Positions 55,222-63,957 of a stretch of 64,000 bases of DNA are shown here, one piece after another. Under the pieces are notes generated by a model. The model was not told the DNA's origin and did no database searches. It worked only from the letters and a program-made list of their open reading frames with translations. The number at the start of each line of letters is the position of its first letter. Within the stretch, counting starts at the first letter, position 1. Source of the DNA: VAZQ01 sp963725065 (GTDB lineage: Bacteria > Pseudomonadota > Alphaproteobacteria > Rhizobiales > Xanthobacteraceae); contig CAVRXD010000055.1 in assembly GCA_963725065.1 (NCBI GenBank), forward strand, positions 29,121 to 93,120, given 5' to 3'. A program made the position numbers and the translations under genes.

Positions 55222-56124
55222 TCATGCCGTCGCCTGGATCAATTCGAGCACGGCGTCCGCAACCGCCTTGGGTGTCTCCTGCGGCAAGTTGTGGCCGGCG
55301 ACGGGGATGACCCGGTGCTGATAAGGACCGGTGAAGAGCGGACGGTGCGCGACCGAGCTTTCCGGCTGCGACAGGCCGCTGTCATCGCCATGCAGCACGA
55401 TGGTCGGCACCGGGATGCGCGGCTTGGCGGCGAGGCGCTGCTCGATCGCCTCCAGCGCGGGATCGCCGGGGGCATAGCCGAAACGGTGGCGGTAGGACTG
55501 GATCACCACGTCGACGAAGTCGGGATTGTCGAACGAGCCGGCTGTGCGCTCGAAGGTGGCGTCGTCGAAGCGCCAGTTCGGCGACCACAGCCGCCACAAC
55601 AGCCTGCAGAACTCGCGGCGATTGGCCGTCAATCCGGCACGACCGCGCTCGGTGTGGAGATAGTATTGATACCAAAGCCGGTGCTCGAGCTCCGGCGGCG
55701 CAGGCTTTTTCGATCCGGCGATATCCTGGATGTTGTAGCCGTTGGCGGACACCAGGCCGCGCACCTTGTCCGGCCAGAGCGCGGCGACGACGCAGGCGGC
55801 GCGCCCGCCCCAATCGTAGCCGGCCAGCACGGGGCGGCGCACGCCGAGCGCATCGATGAGCTCCTTGAGATCGTGACCGAGCGCCGCCTGCTGGCCAGAG
55901 CGCGGTGTTTCGGCCGCGAGGAAGCGGGTCGGACCGTAGCCGCGCAGATAGGGCACGATCGCGCGGCATCCGGCTGCCACCAGCAATGGAACCACTAGGT
56001 CGTAGGTGCGGGGGTCGTACGGGAACCCGTGCATGAGCAGGACCGGGACGCCGTCTTCGGATCCGCTCTGCTCGTAGGCGATCTCCAACACGCTGGTGCG
56101 GACGCGATTCAGAACGGACGTCAT
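55222..56124 (-). CDS. Alpha/beta hydrolase (epoxide hydrolase/dehalogenase type)
   Basis: A 300-residue alpha/beta hydrolase. The oxyanion-hole region VLLMHGFPYDPRTYD, the nucleophile elbow VLAGYDWGGRAAC with Asp104 in place of Ser, and the catalytic His in VAGHNLPQETP (His278) point to the epoxide hydrolase/haloalkane dehalogenase branch, whose Asp forms an ester intermediate. The GYNIQDIAG and WYQYYLHTERG cap-region tyrosines are consistent with epoxide hydrolase, but substrate is unknown. Convergent with the cytochrome gene and directly downstream of the polyferredoxin gene (15-bp gap). Confidence 0.88.
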   Translation of the reverse strand: MTSVLNRVRTSVLEIAYEQSGSEDGVPVLLMHGFPYDPRTYDLVVPLLVAAGCRAIVPYLRGYGPTRFLAAETPRSGQQAALGHDLKELIDALGVRRPVLAGYDWGGRAACVVAALWPDKVRGLVSANGYNIQDIAGSKKPAPPELEHRLWYQYYLHTERGRAGLTANRREFCRLLWRLWSPNWRFDDATFERTAGSFDNPDFVDVVIQSYRHRFGYAPGDPALEAIEQRLAAKPRIPVPTIVLHGDDSGLSQPESSVAHRPLFTGPYQHRVIPVAGHNLPQETPKAVADAVLELIQATA

Positions 56125-56139
56125 GTTATGTTGCGCCGC

Positions 56140-58173
56140 TCACGTCTCGTTCTTGCCGGCGCGCTCTTGCTCTTCGCGCTCGCGCAAATAGTCCTCGGTG
56201 GTGCGTGCCTTGGGTCGTGGCGGCGCACCGTAAGGATCGAACTGCTGCTCCGTAATGGCCACGACCCGGCAGTCCTCGCACATCTTGATCACGTCGAGGC
56301 GCTGCGCGGAATTCTGAAACATCCAGTGCTTGCCTTCCAGCTTGGCGAGAACGCGCTCGATCGTGCTTTTGACGCCGAACGGCTTGTTGCAACGGATGCA
56401 ATGGAACGGCTCCTCCTCCTTGAGCACCCGTGCATTCGCGGTGGCGGCGCGAAAATCGAGCTGCGGTCGCAGCGTGATCACCTTCTCCGGGCACGTTGCC
56501 TTGCACAGCCCACATTGCACGCATGCGTCCTCGGCAAAACGCAGCATCGGTCGCTCGGGATTGTCGCTGAGCGCGCCGGTAGGGCAAGCCGCCACGCAGG
56601 CGAGACAGAGCGTGCACCCCTCGACATTGATCTCGACCGCGCCGAAGGGTGCGCCCGCGGGCAGTGCGACGACATCGACCGGGGTCGGCGCAGCGCGCTG
56701 CAGCTCTCGCAGCGCGAGCCGCTGCACGTCTCGCTTCGGCCCGAGCGGCAGGAAGCTTGCTGGACGGGGCGCTGCGTCCGCGCTGCCTACCGCACGCAGC
56801 GCGTCGGCGAGCGCATCGGGATCGTCCGTCTCGATGGTCGCGGCCCGGCCGATGCCAAAGCCGAGGCCGGCGAGGATCGGCTCGGCAAGCGCGAGCGTCC
56901 GCGCGAGCCCGGCGGTATCGTGGCGCGGCTTGGCGCGCAGCAGCACGCGAACTGCCGTCGCGCCGTAGGCAAACGCCGCGGCGATGGCTTCGAGACCGAT
57001 CTGGGTCACTTCATTGACTGCGATCGGCAACACGTTCGCCGGCAAGCCGTCGCCGAAGCGCGCGAGCGCATCGATCAGCGGCACGCCATGTTCCTCGTCG
57101 TGCATGAGCACGACGGCCGGCTGTATGCCCCCGGCATCACGATATGTCGTGACCAGCGACCGCAGCTTGCGCATCAGCGCATCCGCCGGCGGCAGCGCAT
57201 AGCCGGCGGCGCCGGTCGGGCACACGGCGGCACATTGTCCGCAGCCGGCACAGATATAGGCGTCGATGGTGACATGATCGCCGGCGGGCGTGATCGCGCC
57301 AGTCGGGCAGAGATCGAGGCAGCGCGTGCACCCGACGATCTTCGAGCGTGAATGGGCGCAGAAATCCGCGGTGAACGCCACGTAACGCGGCTTATCGAAA
57401 CTGCCGACCAGGTCGCGCGCCTTCAGCACGGCCTTGAGGACGGCCGCGGGATCGCCGGGATCGGCCCGCAGATAGCCGTCTCGCAGGTCCGATGCAGTGA
57501 ATAGCGGTGCGCCGCCGGAGAGGTCGAGCACGAGATCGCAGCGCGATACCGCGCCGTCGCGTGTCGTTGGGAAGCTGAACGCGCCGCGCGATGACGGGGC
57601 TGGTTGGGCGTAACCGTCGACCGTCAATTCGAACTTGCCGAGATAGCCCTTGGCCGAACGGATCGCGCCCCTTACCACGGGGAAGTCGGTCACCCGCGGC
57701 GGAGACACGTCGGCGGGCGGCTTGATCAGCACCGTCACGTCGAGATGGTCCTTGAGCAGGTTGCCGGCCTCAATCGCCTGCTGGTCGCGGCCATAGATCA
57801 GGATCACGCCGTCGCTGGTCAGGTTGACGAAGGAAAACTCGGGCACGGGCTCGGCGGCGGCGGCCAACAGGGCCGCCATCTTGGGCCCCGCGGCGCCCGC
57901 ATCCTTCGACCAACCGGCGGTTTCGCGGATATTGGCGTAGGTGACGGCCGTGTCACCGGCGAGTTCCGAGAAAAGCGGAGCTTCCTGAGTGCAGCCGACG
58001 ACAAGCGGCTCTCCGCCCGCCGCCGCCGCGCGGAATTTTTCAAGCTCAGCCCGACAAAGCTGACGCGCGGTCAAGAGCTCCGTGCCCCGACAGCCCCGCT
58101 GCACGGCCGCACCGTCGAGCGGCATCGTGTCTTCGCATGAGCAGATCAGTATCTTTGGTGGCCGATCGGCCAT
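56140..58173 (-). CDS. Polyferredoxin-like 4Fe-4S protein of formate dehydrogenase clusters
   Basis: A 677-residue soluble iron-sulfur protein. Four ferredoxin-type cluster motifs are visible: GCTRCLDLCPTGA (Cys282-289), ICAGCGQCAAVCPTG (Cys308-318), GCTLCLACVAACPTG and CVQCGLCKATCPEK (about 520-570), plus an N-terminal CSCEDT and a C-terminal HCIRCNKPFG and MCEDC that may bind further metal. Homologues occur beside formate dehydrogenase accessory genes in Rhizobiales, where they may carry electrons or help assembly. The ATG at 58173 with GGAGACAAG upstream is preferred to a TTG at 58191. Divergent from the lipoate-ligase-like gene. Confidence 0.85.
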   Translation of the reverse strand: MADRPPKILICSCEDTMPLDGAAVQRGCRGTELLTARQLCRAELEKFRAAAAGGEPLVVGCTQEAPLFSELAGDTAVTYANIRETAGWSKDAGAAGPKMAALLAAAAEPVPEFSFVNLTSDGVILIYGRDQQAIEAGNLLKDHLDVTVLIKPPADVSPPRVTDFPVVRGAIRSAKGYLGKFELTVDGYAQPAPSSRGAFSFPTTRDGAVSRCDLVLDLSGGAPLFTASDLRDGYLRADPGDPAAVLKAVLKARDLVGSFDKPRYVAFTADFCAHSRSKIVGCTRCLDLCPTGAITPAGDHVTIDAYICAGCGQCAAVCPTGAAGYALPPADALMRKLRSLVTTYRDAGGIQPAVVLMHDEEHGVPLIDALARFGDGLPANVLPIAVNEVTQIGLEAIAAAFAYGATAVRVLLRAKPRHDTAGLARTLALAEPILAGLGFGIGRAATIETDDPDALADALRAVGSADAAPRPASFLPLGPKRDVQRLALRELQRAAPTPVDVVALPAGAPFGAVEINVEGCTLCLACVAACPTGALSDNPERPMLRFAEDACVQCGLCKATCPEKVITLRPQLDFRAATANARVLKEEEPFHCIRCNKPFGVKSTIERVLAKLEGKHWMFQNSAQRLDVIKMCEDCRVVAITEQQFDPYGAPPRPKARTTEDYLREREEQERAGKNET

Positions 58174-58304
58174 CTTGTCTCCGACTTGCAACGCCGCACG
58201 AAGGCGTATCTCTCAGTCGTCATGCGCGGACTTGACCCCACGCACCCTTGGCCTATAGCAGGTTATAATCATTACAAGCAGCTATCGCAAGTCCAGGAGC
58301 CCAC

Positions 58305-59073
58305 ATGCCGCTCGGGGAGCGCACCCGCCTGCAAAGATCGTCGCAGCGCACGCTCGATCTGCCGCCGCCATTCAAGCTCGTCACCCTGCGGGAAGTGGGC
58401 GACGCGTTTGCTCATGCCGCCAGCGTCGCGTCCGAAGTCCGGAGCCGGCACGCTGGTCTATGTGGGCCGCTTCGATCTCGCCGAATTCGCCGTCGTGCTG
58501 GAGCCCGAGGAACCGCTGGAAACCGCGCGTCGCGCGCTCTATGCCGGCATCGTCGCGCTCGCGGACGCGCTGGCGGTGCACGCACCACCCGAGCGGCCCA
58601 TCACGTTCGACTGGCCCGACGCGGTGCGCGTCAACGGTGGACTCGTCGGTGGCGCGCGGCTTGGATGGCCACAGGATGCCCCGGAGAACGAGCCGCCGGC
58701 TTGGCTGGTGTTTGGCGCCATGATCCGCATCGTGGCGATGGGCGAGGATGAGCCGGGATTGCGGCCACTTTCGGCGGCCCTCGATCAGGAAGGCTTCGAG
58801 GATTTCAACTCCGACCGGCTGGTGGAGAGCTTCGCGCGCCATCTCATGGTGGCGATCGACACCTGGCAGGAGAAGGGGTTTGGTGAAGTCGCGAAAAGTT
58901 ATCTTGCCGGGCTTGCGCCCGAAAGCGGCGTGCGCCGCGACCTCGACGTAAACGGCGATCTCCTGGTACGGCGCACCGTGACAGGTGGCCGCGACCCGGA
59001 GCGCAGAGCGCTGGTGCGTGCACTGGCTCAACCATCGTGGCTCGATCCCACGACCGGCGGCCCGCGCCGATGA
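58305..59073 (+). CDS. Biotin/lipoate-protein ligase-like protein (DUF4444), frameshift near 58430
   Basis: Repaired, a 255-residue protein: LDLPPPFKLVTLREVGDAFA, then, after an extra base near 58428-58432, SGAGTLVYVGRFDLAEFAVV, ARRALYAGIVALADALAV, PITFDWPDAVRVNGGLVGG and WLVFGAMIRIVAMGEDE. It is the biotin/lipoate A/B-ligase fold with the C-terminal DUF4444 domain (GVRRDLDVNGDLLVRR). The family sits in formate dehydrogenase neighbourhoods; a true ligase activity has not been shown to my knowledge. Next gene 82 bp downstream, same strand. Confidence 0.82.
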
Positions 59074-59155
59074 TGCGAATTCCGCCTCAAACTCCGGATG
59101 GGAACCAGCGTAAGGCGACATTGGCGCGCCGGTGCGCGCCGAGCGCGAGAGCGGC

Positions 59156-59698
59156 ATGAAGCTGCTGCGCACCATTCGGCTCGATCCCTCGGATATATTC
59201 GTATTCGAGCGCGCGGCCGATCCTGGAGAATGGGCGGTATCGGGCGCCTTCATGTTTGCGGACGCCAATCCCGATACGCTTGACGGCAAACCGCGTGCTG
59301 CTTTTCGCGGCGGGTTCCTGGGCGTGGCGTCGTTGGGCTGGTCGACACTGGTCCAGATCGTAGCGGCAAGCGACGATGATCGCGCGGCGTTGGTCGAGAT
59401 GCTGGCAGGGAGGTTGCTGGAGCGCCTCGGCGCGCCCGATCTGGCGGTTGCCCGCGCCGCCGCAGAAGAGGAGGTCACGTTTGCGGCTTCGCTCTGCGAT
59501 CATCCCCACGATACGCTGATTGCGGTGCGCCGCACCTTCGAGGAGGGCGCCATCCGCGAGGCATTTCGCACCTTGCGCCCGCGCGGCACGCGCAAGCCGA
59601 TGCGGGCGTTCTCGTTCCTCGAAGTGGAAGGCGAAGAAGAGCCGGGCGAGGCCGTGGACCTCGTCAACCTCGCGAAGGAGAGAGGGCAGAAGCAATAG
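59156..59698 (+). CDS. DUF6505 family protein
   Basis: A 180-residue uncharacterised protein typical of the formate dehydrogenase accessory region. Conserved-looking stretches are MKLLRTIRLDPSDIFVFERA, GEWAVSGAFMFADANPD, AFRGGFLGVASLGWSTLVQI and VTFAASLCDHPHDTLIAVRR. No signal peptide, membrane segment or metal motif. Start at the ATG giving MKLLRTIRLDP; an upstream ATG at 59132 adds eight residues. It is followed by a Bug gene on the other strand. Confidence 0.8.
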   Translation: MKLLRTIRLDPSDIFVFERAADPGEWAVSGAFMFADANPDTLDGKPRAAFRGGFLGVASLGWSTLVQIVAASDDDRAALVEMLAGRLLERLGAPDLAVARAAAEEEVTFAASLCDHPHDTLIAVRRTFEEGAIREAFRTLRPRGTRKPMRAFSFLEVEGEEEPGEAVDLVNLAKERGQKQ

Positions 59699-59737
59699 GG
59701 CCGCCGGCGCTCTCCTGACGGCGTTGGCGGGATCAAC

Positions 59738-60751
59738 TCACTCCACCCTCACATTGGCGTCGCGGATCACCTTGCCCCACTTTTCCAACTCGCGCCGGAT
59801 GCGCTCGGCGAACGCGTCCGGCGAGCTCACGATGGGAAAGATGAAGTTCGGCGTCAGGAACTTGTCGCGAAAGGTGGGGTCATCGAAAATGCGCTGGGCT
59901 TGCGCGTTGAGCTTGCCGACGATCTCGGGCGGCGTGCCCTTGGGAGCGGCAATTCCGTACCATGACCCCGCTTCGTAACCCGGCAATCCGCTCTCGGCCA
60001 GCGTCGGCACCGCTGGGTATTGCGCGATCCGCGCCGTGCTGCCGAAGCCGAGCACGTTGAGCGCACCTGATTGCCACGGCTGCGCCACCAGTCCGATGCT
60101 CACGATCATCATCTGGATGTGCCCGCCGATAAGATCGGTAATCGCGGGCGCGGCGCCGCGATAGTGCACGGGCGTGAATTTGGTGCCGGTCATGCCTTCC
60201 AGCAGAATGATGTTGAGATGTCCGCTCGATCCAATGCCGAAGGTTCCATAATTGAGCTCGCCTGGTCTCTTCCTGGCGTAATCGACCAACTCTGCCAGCG
60301 TGCGCACCGGCAGCGAGGGGTGCACGACCAGCGCCTGCGGGCTGATGCCGAGGCCGGTGACCGGCACGAAGTCGTTGATGGGGTCGTACGGCAGCTTGCT
60401 GTAGGTATGAGGCGAGGTGACGAAGGTCGCGTCGGCGGTCACCAGAAGCGTGTAGCCGTCGGGTGCGGATCGCGCGACGGATTCAGTGCCGACCTGGCCG
60501 ATGCCCCCGCCCGGCCTGTTCTCGATCACGACCTGTTGACCCCAGGCCTCGGCGAGCCGCTGTCCCAGCGCGCGGCCGATGACGTCGGTGATGCCGCCGG
60601 CCGCAAACGGCACGATGATATGAATGGGTTTGACGGGATAAGCCTGCGCTGATGCAGGTGAACGCAATCCCAACGCCATCATGATCGCGAACGTTGCAAC
60701 CGCGAAGGCGCGCGTTGCTGACCACGGCCTCGGGATCGTTCGTGTCGACAT
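59738..60751 (-). CDS. Bug/TctC family solute-binding protein inserted in the accessory cluster
   Basis: A 337-residue Bug protein: signal peptide cleaved near ASA-QAY, then YPVKPIHIIVPFAAGGITDV, WGQQVVIENRPGGGIGQVG, DGYTLLVTADATFVTSP and GLPGYEAGSWYGIAAPKGTP. It interrupts the run of formate dehydrogenase accessory genes and is oriented opposite to them, so it looks like an insertion into the cluster. Start at ATG 60751 because GAGG lies 6 bases upstream; 60763 is in frame. It runs head-to-head with the DUF6352 gene. Confidence 0.92.
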   Translation of the reverse strand: MSTRTIPRPWSATRAFAVATFAIMMALGLRSPASAQAYPVKPIHIIVPFAAGGITDVIGRALGQRLAEAWGQQVVIENRPGGGIGQVGTESVARSAPDGYTLLVTADATFVTSPHTYSKLPYDPINDFVPVTGLGISPQALVVHPSLPVRTLAELVDYARKRPGELNYGTFGIGSSGHLNIILLEGMTGTKFTPVHYRGAAPAITDLIGGHIQMMIVSIGLVAQPWQSGALNVLGFGSTARIAQYPAVPTLAESGLPGYEAGSWYGIAAPKGTPPEIVGKLNAQAQRIFDDPTFRDKFLTPNFIFPIVSSPDAFAERIRRELEKWGKVIRDANVRVE

Positions 60752-60819
60752 GGTCAACCTCATTACGATTGCGATGCTGTGGTATAGAAGGTGGGCGATC
60801 TTTCGTCGAGGCTGACTGC

Positions 60820-61827
60820 ATGCAGGATTTCTGGCTGTCTTGTGGGCATCATTTGCTTGACCGTGACGACGGCGGCGGCCTGCTGGTGACCGATGAGTTT
60901 CTGAAGGCTTATCTCGCGCGGCCGGAGCTTGCGCCACCGGCGGACGCATGCATCGTCGAGCGCACCTTGCACGCGGCGCTGCTCACCAATCCACGCCGGC
61001 CGGTCGCTGCCTCCGAGATCGGAATGATCGCGGATGCCGACGCGCGCGAGAATTGGAGCGTGATGACCGCGTTTCGCGATCACGTGATCAGTCACCGCAC
61101 CTTGGAGGCCGCCTATCTCGACCTGGTGCGTCGCGGCGTGGGCACAACGCCGTCTCTCTTCGTCAATCAACTTGTCCATGTGATCCTGCGGAACGTGCTC
61201 GACGGCTGCGACGACGTTTTCATGCTGCGTGCCGCCGAACTCTTCTTCCGGCCGCAACGCCTGACCGTGCATGACGGTTCGTTGATCGCGGCCGACGAGG
61301 AGACAGTTGCGGGGGCTCAACCCCAGACAGTGTCTCCGCTGGTGGCAATGCTGGGCTTGCCTGCGGCCGGCGAGATCGATGTGCTCAACGAGGACAATGC
61401 TGAAACCTATTGGGAACGCAGCGATCTGTTCGACATGGCGCTCGATCTCACGTCCGGTCGGCGCGGACTCGAAGCGCTCGGCAAGGTGATCAAGCAATGG
61501 ATCACGCATCTCCTGTCGATCGAGGTGGAGATCGAGGCGCTCACCGAGGCGGCCGACGTCAATCTCATCTGGTATGTCGGCCTCGATGCCGAAGCCACCA
61601 CGATCGGGGATGCGCTCTGGAACGACGAGGAGCTCGAGCAGTCCGCGCGTGAGCGCATCATTGGCCTCTACCGGCTCACCGTCCGCGACGCGGAAATCGT
61701 GCTGGACAAGGCGCGCGGCGAACCCATCTATCTGATATTGGCGATGACGCCTGACCGGATACTGCGCATGAAGCCGCAAAATCTCGTAACCGGCCTGCCG
61801 ATCGCCCATTTCGAGGCAGTGCTGTGA
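60820..61827 (+). CDS. DUF6352 family protein
   Basis: A 335-residue uncharacterised cytoplasmic protein: QDFWLSCGHHLLDRDDGGG at the start, FLKAYLARPELAPPADAC, RDHVISHRTLEAAYLDLVR, LLSIEVEIEALTEAADVN and YRLTVRDAEIVLDKARGEP. Members are known to me only by co-occurrence with formate dehydrogenase accessory genes. The pair C-G-H-H at the N-terminus could bind a metal. Start at the ATG giving MQDFWLSC. Its TGA overlaps the GTG of the DUF3305 gene (GTGA), so the two are coupled. Confidence 0.82.
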   Translation: MQDFWLSCGHHLLDRDDGGGLLVTDEFLKAYLARPELAPPADACIVERTLHAALLTNPRRPVAASEIGMIADADARENWSVMTAFRDHVISHRTLEAAYLDLVRRGVGTTPSLFVNQLVHVILRNVLDGCDDVFMLRAAELFFRPQRLTVHDGSLIAADEETVAGAQPQTVSPLVAMLGLPAAGEIDVLNEDNAETYWERSDLFDMALDLTSGRRGLEALGKVIKQWITHLLSIEVEIEALTEAADVNLIWYVGLDAEATTIGDALWNDEELEQSARERIIGLYRLTVRDAEIVLDKARGEPIYLILAMTPDRILRMKPQNLVTGLPIAHFEAVL

Positions 61828-62344
61828 ACGTTGCGCCTGCTCTTGCCAGGATTGCGGTCGGGATCGTCGTTGCGCGCCGCAAGGCGGACAGCCCTTGGAT
61901 CGATTTCACGTGGAAACCGGTGGCTGCATTGGCGGGCCTGCCAGACGCTGCCCCCTGGACCGTGCTGTCCCAAGAACCCGATGGCGTCACCTTTTATGCC
62001 GGCGCTGCCGAGATCGAGCTGTACCGCACGGAGACCACCGATTACCGCGACAATCTCGGTTCTAGCGCGCCCGATGCTCTGGGTGGCGCTGCGGCAGACC
62101 GGCGTCGATCCGCCGTACGAGGTCTTCGCCGTAAGCCGCCGATCCGGCCGAGGGCGAGGCCTGGACCGAAGCGGGCAGCGACCTTGTCGACGTCGTGCCG
62201 ATGCCGGAGACGGTACGCGCAACCATCGACGCCTTCGTGGCTGAACATCATGTCGAGCGGGTGTTCCACAAACGCCAACGCGACCGCGCGGATCCGGAAG
62301 CGCTCGCGCGGCGCGGACCGATGCAGCAAGAACGAGATGAGTGA
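61824..62344 (+). CDS. DUF3305 family protein, two frameshifts (near 62073 and 62135)
   Basis: A formate dehydrogenase-associated protein of about 172 residues when repaired: VGIVVARRKADSPWIDFTWK, WTVLSQEPDGVTFYAGAAEI, then MLWVALRQTGVDPPYEVFAV, DPAEGEAWTEAGSDLVDVVP and ATIDAFVAEHHVERVFHKRQ. Each break is corrected by deleting one base (a G near 62073, a C in agccgcc near 62135). GTG start overlaps the DUF6352 stop. Overlaps the next gene by 8 bases. Function unknown, though consistently linked to FDH maturation by context. Confidence 0.75.
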
Positions 62345-63089
62345 GCCCGAAAACTTCATCGCCCGCTGGTCGCGCCGCAAACGTGAGTCCAGCCGAAGAA
62401 GCGGAAGCGACGAAGCCGGCCGCCGCGTCCGGCGTGCCGGATGAAACCGCGCACACCGATGACGACCGGGGAGAGGCGGGCCGTGTTCCGCCGGCGCGAA
62501 GCGGCGCGAGCGAGCCCGCATCCGAATTCGACTGGACCAAGCTGCCGCCGGTCGAAACGATTACCGCCGAGAGCGACATCCGGGCGTTCCTCCGGGCCGG
62601 GGTGCCGCCTGAATTGACCCGTGCGGCGCTTCGTCGCGCGTGGGCCGCAGAGATCCCAAGATCCGGGATTTCGTCGGCCTCGCCGACTACGACTGGGACT
62701 TCAATACGCCTGGCGCGATCGCGGGCTTCGGGCCGCTCGAGATGAGCGACGAGGTTCGCCGTCAGATCGTGCAGATGATCGGAAGCAGCCTCACCGAAGG
62801 GGAACTCGCTCCGGCCGCTCCCACCCCCGAGGATGCGCCACGCGAGCCATCGCCGATTGAAACGTCAATTGAATTGGTTTCTACAACTCCCGCGACGCCC
62901 ACGGAGGAAACTCACAGCAAAGGTGGGATGACATCAAGAGAGGCCGCCGAGAACGACAGTGAAGCGCACAATTTCCGCGCGCTTCCGCGGCGCACCCAAG
63001 AAGATATTGCGGCGCAAAATAATCCAGAGCTTCCCGACAACAGTCTAGCGTCCGATAGACGGCCTCACGGACAGGCTTTGCCTAAGTGA
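62337..63089 (+). CDS. DUF3306 family protein, two frameshifts (near 62385 and 62651)
   Basis: A DUF3306 protein. The N-terminus SEPENFIARWSRRKR is the family signature; after one extra base near 62385 it continues with an Ala/Glu-rich linker, FDWTKLPPVETITAESDIRA and PPELTRAALRRAWAA, then after a duplicated 'ga' at 62650-62653 with DPKIRDFVGLADYDWDFNTP and GFGPLEMSDEVRRQIVQMI. Repaired length about 249 residues, ending in a long low-complexity tail rich in Pro, Ser and Thr. It is always seen with DUF3305 and the TorD-type chaperone in this gene group. Confidence 0.75.
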
Positions 63090-63180
63090 TAAGGCAACTC
63101 ATAGCCTCGGGCTATTGACCCCTGCTGTCAGCCGGCGGTATTTGTGTACAATTGAACTGGAATAAAAAGAAAACGCGACC

Positions 63181-63957
63181 ATGAGGGATGAAGGCCTGGA
63201 CGAAGCGATCCGCGTTGCTGGCGGTGTCGGCGCGCTTGCCCGGAACTTGGCATCTCGCAGCCTTCGGTATCGAACTGGGCTCGCATTCCCGCCGAGCGGG
63301 TGCTTTCGGTTGAGGCGGCAACCGGCCTGAGCCGGACGATCCTGCGGCCAGATCTCTACGGGAATGGTGCGGCTTCGGAAGGCGTTGATGACCTCGACGC
63401 CGGGCGCGCCCAGGAATACTCGCTGCTATCTGCGCTGCTCGCCGGCGCGCCCGATCGTGCGCTGCTCGAGCGTCTCGCCACGTTGCGCGGCGATGCAAGT
63501 CCGCTCGGGCTGGCGCATGCCGCGCTTGCGGAGGCGGCGAGCCGCACCACGAGCGAGCGCGTCGAGCGGGAATATTTCGATCTCTTCATCGGCCTCGGAC
63601 GCGGAGAATTGCTGCCGTACGGATCCTACTATCTGACCGGTTTTCTGCACGAGCGTCCGCTCGCGCGCCTGCACGAGGTACTTCGACAAGCTTGGCATCG
63701 AACGAGCCGCCGGTCAGGCAGAGCCGGAAGATCACGCCGCCATCCTGTGCGAGATCATGGCCGGCCTTGTGAGCGGTCGGTTCCAGACACCTCCCGGCGC
63801 CGATCGTGAACTGTTCGAAGCGCATCTCGCCCCCTGGATCGGGCGTTTCTTCGCCGACCTGGAGCAGGCCAAGTCCGCCGATTTCTATCGTGGCGTGGGA
63901 GCGCTGGGTCGCCTGTTTGTGAACATCGAGACCGATGCGTTCGCGCTGTCGGCGTGA
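63181..63957 (+). CDS. HTH-TorD/DmsD-type chaperone for formate dehydrogenase, two frameshifts
   Basis: Repaired, about 258 residues. Residues 5-60 are a Cro/YdaS-like helix-turn-helix: LDEAIRVAGGVGALARN, LGISQPSVSNWARIPAERVL, then EAATGLSRTILRPDLY. The remainder is an all-helical TorD/DmsD redox-enzyme maturation protein: EYSLLSALLAGAPDRALLER, EREYFDLFIGLGRGELLPYG, YYLTGFLHERPLARLHE, AILCEIMAGLVSGRF, WIGRFFADLEQAKSADFYRG. The breaks are a missing base near 63245 and an extra G near 63679. Such chaperones protect Tat substrates such as formate dehydrogenase. An AT-rich leader (ggaataaaaagaaaa) precedes the ATG. Confidence 0.78.

Noticed and set aside
21637..63680. Programmed ribosomal frameshifting as explanation of the many frame breaks
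   Set aside because: The sites share no slippery heptamer or downstream structure and fall in unrelated genes, mostly as single extra bases; error or mutation is simpler.
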